From Fluviicola sp. (GTDB lineage: Bacteria; Bacteroidota; Bacteroidia; Flavobacteriales_D; Crocinitomicaceae), in assembly GCF_029266855.1 (NCBI RefSeq), contig NZ_JAQSWB010000001.1, positions 372,001-436,000 on the forward strand: a stretch of 64,000 nucleotides of DNA, written 5' to 3'. Numbering within the stretch: position 1 is the first letter of the stretch; each line of letters starts with the position of its first letter. Under the pieces are notes generated by a model that saw only the letters and a list, made by a program, of their open reading frames with translations, did not search any database and was not told the DNA's origin. The translations under genes and the position numbers were made by a program. Shown in pieces: positions 58,462 through 64,000 of this stretch.

Positions 58462-59723
58462 TTGACTGCCGGAACTTGATAGAACATGTATGATACTAAG
58501 ATAGCGATAATTATCCCGATTATATCAACGATTAATCCCACACCGGCTGCGTATCTTGTGTTTTTTATTTTCACGGAACCAAAATAAACTGCCAGGATAT
58601 AGAAGGTGGTTTCTGTTCCGCCTTGCATGGTAGCGGCAATTTTTCCTACAAAAGTATCCACGCCTTTAACTGTCGCAGTTGTATTGGATTCTATAATGCT
58701 TTGCATCATTGCACGTCCACCTGATCCACTGAAAGGTTTGATTAATCCTACAGGAAGGGCTTCCACAAATTCAGTGTGTACCATTCCGATTGAAGTGAAA
58801 AACCAAACCAATCCATCCTGAACAGCGTCTAATGCTCCTGATGCTCTGAATAATCCGATGGCACATAAAATAGCGATGACATAAGGAATAATAGTAATTG
58901 CAACCTGGAAACCTTCCTTTGCACCTTCTATGAATTCTTCGTATACGACAACTTTTTTACGAATGGCAAGGAGGAGGAATAACAGGATGATTGCAAAGAG
59001 AATCCCATTTCCCAGGATGTTGGAAATGACTTCCGTATATTGCGGAAACCAAAGCGAACACAAAAGTAGAGATGAAACGAAGCCCATGCCTCCAAGGAAA
59101 TAAGCAATCACTACCGGATCTATCAATTTGATTCGTTGTTTGATAGCAACGATGATCAATGCAAATAGGGCAGATAGGAAAGTAGTAATTAGAATTGGAA
59201 GAAATACTTCCGTGGTATTATCTGAATGAAATTGAGCTCGAATAGCTAGAACACTGACCGGAACAATTGTCAAGCCTGCTGTATTCAAGGCCAGGAACAT
59301 GATTTGTGCGTTGGAAGCAGTTTCTTTGTTTGGATTTAATTCCTGCATTTCCTGCATTGCTTTTAAACCCAGTGGTGTTGCTGCATTATCCAGTCCTAGC
59401 ATGTTTGCACTGAAATTCATCATGATAGATCCAGCCGCGGGATGATTCTTAGGGATTTCGGGGAAAATGCGTATAAATAAAGGTGAAATTAATCGGGATA
59501 GCCACTGAACAGCTCCGCCTTTTTCCCCGATTCGCATGAATCCAAGCCAAAAGCAAAGTGCGCCGGTAAGACCTAAAGAGATTTCAAAACCTGATTTTGC
59601 AGAAGCAAACAAGGCTTCCATCATGCGTTTGTAGATATCCAGGTCTTGCCAGAATATCAACTTACTTGTCCCAACCAAAAAGGCAATCAGGAAAAAACCA
59701 ATCCAAATGCGATTAAATAACAT
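58458..59723 (-). CDS. SpmA-SpmB-like nucleoside-recognition membrane protein
   Basis: A 421-residue membrane protein with two nucleoside-recognition (Gate) domains. The first half has NFSANMLGLDNAATPLGLKAMQEMQELNPNKETASNAQIMFLALNTAGL (in parts), matching SpmA; the second has SGSGGRAMMQSIIESNTTATVKGVDTFVGKIAATMQGGTETTFYILAVYFGSVKIKNTR (in parts), matching SpmB. In spore formers SpmA/B affect core dehydration; this fusion occurs in non-sporulating Bacteroidota with unknown role, perhaps transport. It overlaps the repeat protein gene by 4 nt. Confidence 0.92.
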   Translation of the reverse strand: MLFNRIWIGFFLIAFLVGTSKLIFWQDLDIYKRMMEALFASAKSGFEISLGLTGALCFWLGFMRIGEKGGAVQWLSRLISPLFIRIFPEIPKNHPAAGSIMMNFSANMLGLDNAATPLGLKAMQEMQELNPNKETASNAQIMFLALNTAGLTIVPVSVLAIRAQFHSDNTTEVFLPILITTFLSALFALIIVAIKQRIKLIDPVVIAYFLGGMGFVSSLLLCSLWFPQYTEVISNILGNGILFAIILLFLLLAIRKKVVVYEEFIEGAKEGFQVAITIIPYVIAILCAIGLFRASGALDAVQDGLVWFFTSIGMVHTEFVEALPVGLIKPFSGSGGRAMMQSIIESNTTATVKGVDTFVGKIAATMQGGTETTFYILAVYFGSVKIKNTRYAAGVGLIVDIIGIIIAILVSYMFYQVPAVK

Positions 59724-59752
59724 AAGTCAAAAGTCGGGATTAAATTGTTCGC

Positions 59753-60319
59753 TTACTTCGAATGTGTTTCGCAAATATGAACAAAGTTTTCAAGAATGAT
59801 TACCCCGTGATTCCCGGATACTTCGGGATGAAATTGTACTCCGTAAAATGGTTTTGTTTGGTGCATCATTCCTTCATTCACTGTCGCATCGGAAACCGCA
59901 ACGTGTATGAAGTCTTTAGGGATACTAATAGCTTCGCAGTGGTCCTCCATCAATTCGATTTCTACCGGAAGTTTTTCAAAAAGCGGACATTCTGCAATGA
60001 CTTCAACAATCTGCCAATCGCGGTCTTCCCGTTGCCTGTTGGAAAGTGCCCCGAAAGTTAGACCAAGCATTTGGTGCCCGAAACAAATTCCCAATACGGG
60101 TTTCATTTCGGTTTTCAGCCATTCAAATTGCTTTAAGTAAGGTTCCGTATCAACTTCTGTGATCAGGATCGGTGCACCAGAGATCACAAAACCAAGCGCG
60201 TCGGCATGGAGCTCTCTCTGGAATTCAAAAAGAGGAACAACACGTGTATCCATGAATTCATAAAGAATGGATTCAATCAATGGTGTTTTGGAACTTCCGC
60301 AATCTATTACTACGATCAT
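59753..60319 (-). CDS. Class I glutamine amidotransferase
   Basis: A 188-residue protein with the amidotransferase triad: C79 in GICFGHQ, H164 and E166 in FHPEVSG. It resembles the amidotransferase domain of GMP synthase (GuaA) without a synthetase domain. It can hydrolyse glutamine or gamma-glutamyl substrates, but the acceptor is unknown. It overlaps the YciO/YrdC gene by 4 nt and is 29 nt upstream of the SpmAB-like gene. Confidence 0.88.
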   Translation of the reverse strand: MIVVIDCGSSKTPLIESILYEFMDTRVVPLFEFQRELHADALGFVISGAPILITEVDTEPYLKQFEWLKTEMKPVLGICFGHQMLGLTFGALSNRQREDRDWQIVEVIAECPLFEKLPVEIELMEDHCEAISIPKDFIHVAVSDATVNEGMMHQTKPFYGVQFHPEVSGNHGVIILENFVHICETHSK

Positions 60320-60933
60320 AAATCTATCTGGCCAACTCCCTGGCGAATAATTTCTGCGTTTCCGTTAGTACAATCCACGATCGTGGAAGCGTCCAGTTTC
60401 CCCGGACCGCCATCAATAATCACGGCAACCTGGTCGTCATAGCGTTCGTAAATAGAAGCCGGATCCACGAAGTAATCCATGATCTCATCTTCAGAGTCAT
60501 GAAGAGATGTAACAGCTAGCGGGTTTCCTAATCGCTCTACAATTTCCTGCACAATTTTATTGTCCGGGATACGGATCCCGATCTCTTTTTTGCTGGAATC
60601 AAATAATTTGGACACTTCATTTGTTGCATCCAGGATAAAGGTGAAAGGACCGGGCAGGTAATGTTTCAGCAAACGAAAAGTATTCCTGTCTAATTGTCTT
60701 ACATATTCTGAAACCTGGCTCAAATCCGAGCAAATAATGGAAAAGTTTGCTTTTGAAAGCTTAATGTCTTTCCATTTTGCCAATTCAGCCAGCCCTTTTT
60801 TGTTCATAACATCACACGCAACCGCATATACTGCATCGGTAGGAATAATAATGATCCCACCTTTTTTCAATTCATCCACAACCTGTTGAACGAGTCGCTT
60901 GTCAATATTATCCGGATTAATTTCTATGAACAT
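60316..60933 (-). CDS. YciO/YrdC-family protein (threonylcarbamoyl-AMP synthase-like)
   Basis: A 205-residue single-domain protein. GGIIIIPTDAVYAVACD (strand 1), then KLSKANFSIICSDLSQVSEYV, then LLKHYLPGPFTFILDAT and KEIGIRIPDNKIVQEIVERLGNPLAVTSL match Sua5/YciO/YrdC proteins, which make threonylcarbamoyl-AMP for tRNA t6A. Details such as the KEIGIRIPDN stretch resemble YciO more than TsaC, so true TsaC activity is not certain. The ATG at 60933 excludes a hydrophobic leader. The GATase gene overlaps by 4 nt. Confidence 0.9.
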   Translation of the reverse strand: MFIEINPDNIDKRLVQQVVDELKKGGIIIIPTDAVYAVACDVMNKKGLAELAKWKDIKLSKANFSIICSDLSQVSEYVRQLDRNTFRLLKHYLPGPFTFILDATNEVSKLFDSSKKEIGIRIPDNKIVQEIVERLGNPLAVTSLHDSEDEIMDYFVDPASIYERYDDQVAVIIDGGPGKLDASTIVDCTNGNAEIIRQGVGQIDL

Positions 60934-61081
60934 CTTAAATGATTTGTAATATAAATTTAGTGAAATTCGCCGATAAGCCGTTATAAATGCAAAAACCAAA
61001 ATGCAAAAAGTGGAAATCACAAATCCTCCTAATTGAATTGGACCTTTTGAATTTTGCATTCATCATTTTGAATTAACTAAG

Positions 61082-61089
61082 TATCTTTG
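61082..61089 (+). promoter_or_regulatory. Putative -7 element
   Basis: TATCTTTG matches TAnnTTTG exactly, 15 nt before the ATG at 61105. No TTG lies at the right -33 distance (nearest spacers 11 and 25 nt). Confidence 0.45.
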
Positions 61090-61104
61090 CACAAAACAAT
61101 TCTC

Positions 61105-61572
61105 ATGAAATTCCTGATATTTCTTTCCCTTACGGTTTTCACTTTTAATGCAAGTGCTCAATTAGACAGGAAAGCGATCTACAGCGCTTTGGCCAGTAAC
61201 TCAAAAGAACTGGTACAAAAACAATTGGATGGATTACAAGATGCGAAGGAGTCTTCTGAAGTAAAGGCTTTTAAAGGTGCTCTACAAATGAAAGCGGCTC
61301 AGTTCCAAAAAACGGCAAAAGATAAAATGACTTTGTTCAATTCCGGAAAGAAAGTACTTGAGTCTGAGATCAAATCAAACGACGGAAATGTGGAATACCG
61401 TTTCTTGCGCTTGCTGATTCAGGAAAATGCACCCAAGCAATTGAAATACAATGGAAATATTGACGAAGATGTGGCTGCAATTATTGCCGGATACAGTAAA
61501 TTGAAAGAATCGACGAAAACTGCTATTGAGTCATATGCTAAGAAATCGGCGTCTTTGAAAGGATTGATATAG
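61105..61572 (+). CDS. Secreted small helical protein
   Basis: A 155-residue protein with a signal peptide (FLIFLSLTVFTFNASAQ). The mature part is mostly helical and lysine-rich (ALASNSKELVQKQLDGLQDA and FKGALQMKAAQFQKTAKDKM). No known domain. It stands between the divergent YciO gene and the nested repeat element. Its TAG stop is within the left arm of that element. Confidence 0.65.
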   Translation: MKFLIFLSLTVFTFNASAQLDRKAIYSALASNSKELVQKQLDGLQDAKESSEVKAFKGALQMKAAQFQKTAKDKMTLFNSGKKVLESEIKSNDGNVEYRFLRLLIQENAPKQLKYNGNIDEDVAAIIAGYSKLKESTKTAIESYAKKSASLKGLI

Positions 61573-61822
61573 GTGCGTGACTAATCGGGGTATATGTATA
61601 ATTCGCACCCAAGCCATTTTCTGAAGTACAATACTTTTCATTTGCCACAGATACGCAGATTTTTTGCTCGGCTACCGCACTCGCCTTTTTTAATAATATC
61701 AATGATTTAGAGGTTTACAAAAAAAGAGGCGACTGGTAAGCGCCTCTCATTATCTGTGCATCTGTGGTAGAAAATAAAAATGGGTGCGTATTGTGATTAA
61801 TTCCCGATTAATCGCGCACCTA
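61570..61822. repeat. Nested inverted-repeat element (MITE-like)
   Basis: The outer arms TAGGTGCGTGACTAATCGGG (61570-61589) and the reverse complement of 61803-61822 differ at 2 of 20 positions. Inner arms CCACAGATACGCAGAT (61645-61660) against 61752-61767 differ at 2 of 16 positions. Each outer end also forms its own GGTGCG...CGCACC hairpin. A terminator stem lies near the centre. The whole unit is about 253 bp with no ORF, resembling a MITE or a compound REP. Confidence 0.65.
61719..61747 (-). terminator. Rho-independent terminator, minus strand
   Basis: AGAGGCG (61725-61731) pairs with CGCCTCT (61741-61747). On the minus strand the stem is followed by seven Ts (61725-61719). It would end transcripts from the DUF1573 gene (stop at 61837). 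Confidence 0.75.
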
Positions 61823-61836
61823 CTTAGGGTTCATCA

Positions 61837-62328
61837 TTATTGTACATCTGCCTTCACTTTCACTACTGTGATGCGAGGCTCCGTATTTGCAGTTATTGTA
61901 ATTGTTTTTTCACTAACACCTTTTCCGCTGGGTTTAAATCCAACTTCTATTTTATCGGATTTTCCTGGGGCGATAGGACCTTCGGGCTTACTTGGTGTAG
62001 TGCATCCGCAGCTTGCTTTAACATCCGAAAGAACCAAAGGTTTACTGCCGGTATTCGTAACAGTGAATGTGCAATGGTTTTCAACACCTTCCGTTACTTT
62101 TCCGAAGTCGTGAATCTCTTTGTCTATTTTCATAGAGGTCACTGATTCAGCTTCAATTTGCTGCTGCTTTTTTAATTCCTTTAAAGCTTGTTCGTTTGCT
62201 TTGATCGTTTCAGGATCGTCTGCAACTTCCATAACCAGGTTGTCCTCTGTCTTCTCGGTCTTGTCTGAACAAGCACTCAATGTTCCGCCAATGATTAAAA
62301 GGCTAATAAAGAAACTTCTTTTTTTCAT
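61837..62328 (-). CDS. DUF1573 lipoprotein
   Basis: A 163-residue lipoprotein precursor (lipobox LSAC, C20) with a linker and a DUF1573 immunoglobulin-like domain (residues 65-160: IHDFGKVTEGVENHCTFTVTNTGSKPLVLSDVKASCGCTTPSKPEGPIAPGKSDKIEVGFKP, in parts; CGCT is family-typical). These are surface or periplasmic proteins of unknown role, common in Bacteroidota. It follows the S41 peptidase stop by 1 nt and shares its transcript. Confidence 0.93.
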   Translation of the reverse strand: MKKRSFFISLLIIGGTLSACSDKTEKTEDNLVMEVADDPETIKANEQALKELKKQQQIEAESVTSMKIDKEIHDFGKVTEGVENHCTFTVTNTGSKPLVLSDVKASCGCTTPSKPEGPIAPGKSDKIEVGFKPSGKGVSEKTITITANTEPRITVVKVKADVQ

Positions 62329-62329
62329 T

Positions 62330-63943
62330 TTAATTTAATGCCAGTTTTTGTTTGTCGTATTCATTTGATTCAAGCAATTGGATTGCTTTTTGAAGAATTT
62401 CATTCTTTTGATTATAGATCTTATAGAAGGCTTCTATACCGAACAAATCGTTAGCAATAGTTGCTTTCAATCTCAGTTCCATAATATCCTTACTGATCTT
62501 ATACTGATCTTCTTTGAATTCAAAGTCTTTGTTTTCCTTCTTCACATATGCAAAGAACTCGTCCATCAGTTTTTTGTCTACAGTAAAATCGGAAATGAAC
62601 TGGTCAACCGTCTCATATTTTTTATGTAGTTCATCTCTGTTCTTATCTACATAGGTTAAAGGGAAACTTGTAAAGGCCCCGTTTTGAACTGTCGTACGAT
62701 ACAGATCTGTAATTTCGGATGTGTCGATCGGAACAAAGAAGTCGGGCATAATGCCACCGCCGCCGTAAACAGCTCTTTTTGTTACCCGTGTTTCGAATTT
62801 CAATGAATCAGGAAGTTTGATGCTGTCGATATGAGAGAATTCTCCATGCATAAAACGGCGCATATATTCGTTTTTATAATCGTCAATGTCTTCGTATGAT
62901 CGCTGGATAAAACGTCCGGAAGGAGTGAAGTAACGTGCAATTGTTAAGCGCATCTGAGAACCGTCGGAAAGGTCGATAGGTCTTTGTACCAAGCCCTTGC
63001 CATAGCTTCTTCGCCCGACGATTAATCCGCGGTCCCAGTCCTGAATAGCACCCGAAAGAATCTCTGAAGCCGAAGCCGAATTATCATCGATCAGGATAAC
63101 CACTTTTCCTTTTTCCCATGATCCGTTTCTTCCTGCATTGAGATCCTGGCGCGGTTGTGCACGGCCTTCGGAATAAACGATCAATTTATTGTCGGATAAG
63201 AACTCATCTGCAATCAGTTGGGCTGCATAAAGTAATCCGCCGCCGTTTCCTTGTAAATCCAGCACCAGGCTTTCCATACCCTGGGCTTTTAGTTTATCCA
63301 TTCCTTTTTTGATCTCATCATGTGAACTGCGAGAGAAAGAAGTCAGTTTTAAATACCCGATTTTCGGACTTACCATATAAGCACAATCAACTGAATTTAC
63401 GGGAACTTTATCACGCGTAATAACATAATTGATCGGTTTTTTCTGAGCTTTACGCATAATGTCTACACGTACTTTTGTTCCGGCTTCACCCAGTAACTTT
63501 TCACGAACCTGGTTGTTTTTTAAGCCGACTCCGGCAACACTCTGACCGTCAATTGCTATAATTTTATCACCTGCACGGATTCCAAGTTTTTCGGAAGGTC
63601 CGCCTACAATTGTCTCAACAACCATCAGGGTATCTTTCAGAATCTGGAAACGAACTCCAATTCCAACAAAGCTTCCGTCGATTGCAACATTGGCTGCGTC
63701 AACTTCATCCTTCGGAATATAAACCGTGTGCGGATCCAGTTTTTCCAGCATGCCGATTATTGCAGCATCCATTAATTCTTTGTCGTTTACAGGATCAACG
63801 TATAATTTGTCTACGTAGGTGAATATCTCGTCCAGGCGTTGACCATTTGAAGGTGATTTCGGTTCGGTCGGAACCTTTTGAGCGATAGATATAAATGAGT
63901 GGATACTTAAGCCAAGTACCATCAAAACGCCATAATATTTCAT
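62330..63943 (-). CDS. C-terminal processing peptidase (S41 family)
   Basis: A 537-residue protease with a signal peptide (residues 1-21), a PDZ domain (about residues 88-170) and the S41 catalytic core. S291 in NSASASEI and K316 in SYGKGLVQ form the Ser/Lys dyad, as in Tsp/CtpA. It is predicted to cleave or trim proteins in the periplasm from the C-terminus. The C-terminal 130 residues are helical and charged. It heads the peptidase-DUF1573 operon. Confidence 0.95.
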   Translation of the reverse strand: MKYYGVLMVLGLSIHSFISIAQKVPTEPKSPSNGQRLDEIFTYVDKLYVDPVNDKELMDAAIIGMLEKLDPHTVYIPKDEVDAANVAIDGSFVGIGVRFQILKDTLMVVETIVGGPSEKLGIRAGDKIIAIDGQSVAGVGLKNNQVREKLLGEAGTKVRVDIMRKAQKKPINYVITRDKVPVNSVDCAYMVSPKIGYLKLTSFSRSSHDEIKKGMDKLKAQGMESLVLDLQGNGGGLLYAAQLIADEFLSDNKLIVYSEGRAQPRQDLNAGRNGSWEKGKVVILIDDNSASASEILSGAIQDWDRGLIVGRRSYGKGLVQRPIDLSDGSQMRLTIARYFTPSGRFIQRSYEDIDDYKNEYMRRFMHGEFSHIDSIKLPDSLKFETRVTKRAVYGGGGIMPDFFVPIDTSEITDLYRTTVQNGAFTSFPLTYVDKNRDELHKKYETVDQFISDFTVDKKLMDEFFAYVKKENKDFEFKEDQYKISKDIMELRLKATIANDLFGIEAFYKIYNQKNEILQKAIQLLESNEYDKQKLALN

Positions 63944-64000
63944 ACAATTTTCTTAAGAATACTAATATAATGATAAAACGTTCAATCAACTTGTTAGAAA

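Overview
The window looks like a chromosomal segment of a Bacteroidota bacterium, most likely a flavobacterium related to Fluviicola/Crocinitomicaceae (inference). The evidence is moderate GC, five proteins ending in type IX secretion (T9SS) type A sorting domains, promoters of the TTG-N19-21-TAnnTTTG type, many lineage-typical domains (DUF3667, DUF4199, DUF6157, DUF3788, the SpmA-SpmB fusion) and a GH92 glycosidase. No rRNA, tRNA, transposase, integrase, phage gene or CRISPR array was recognised.

Region 1 (1-49129) is a long, almost entirely plus-strand run of about 70 small genes. Most are stand-alone single-domain enzymes or binding proteins: GNAT acetyltransferases, DUF1801, TfoX-N, DinB, SRPBCC, VOC/glyoxalase, OsmC, YdeI/DUF1905, YjbR, DHFR-like, two LLM flavin oxidoreductases, a thioredoxin-reductase-like flavoprotein, a methyltransferase and HD and CPBP hydrolases. 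They are mixed with lipoproteins, small membrane proteins and one- or two-gene regulators (three AraC-type, LuxR, WYL, XRE, TetR). Four genes break the orientation (4656-6239, 8720-8959, 20578-21558, 30923-31261). Several short operons are visible through 4-nt ATGA overlaps. A GH92 glycosidase and a PQQ sugar dehydrogenase with a T9SS tail are the main carbohydrate-related proteins.

Region 2 (49200-57279) holds two TPR proteins, a T9SS nidogen-like protein and a tight operon: phosphosulfolactate synthase-like (comA), WD40 protein, M50 membrane metallopeptidase, Smr-domain protein and a membrane protein. The gaps on either side of the T9SS gene carry repeat-rich DNA.

Region 3 (57453-63943) is mostly minus strand. 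It has an operon of YciO/YrdC protein, class I glutamine amidotransferase, SpmA-SpmB-like membrane protein, a 25-residue-repeat protein and a GNAT. After a small plus-strand secreted protein and a nested palindromic element come a DUF1573 lipoprotein and a C-terminal processing peptidase.

The most informative non-coding signals are paired operator-like palindromes. One set flanks the TetR gene and the promoter of the membrane/DUF3817/rhodanese operon (39102-39750). A second lies upstream of the XRE gene (31299-31476). A third overlaps a consensus promoter in front of the thioredoxin-reductase-like gene (23922-23969). There is also a roughly 250-bp nested inverted-repeat element (61570-61822) and a cluster of dispersed intergenic repeats.
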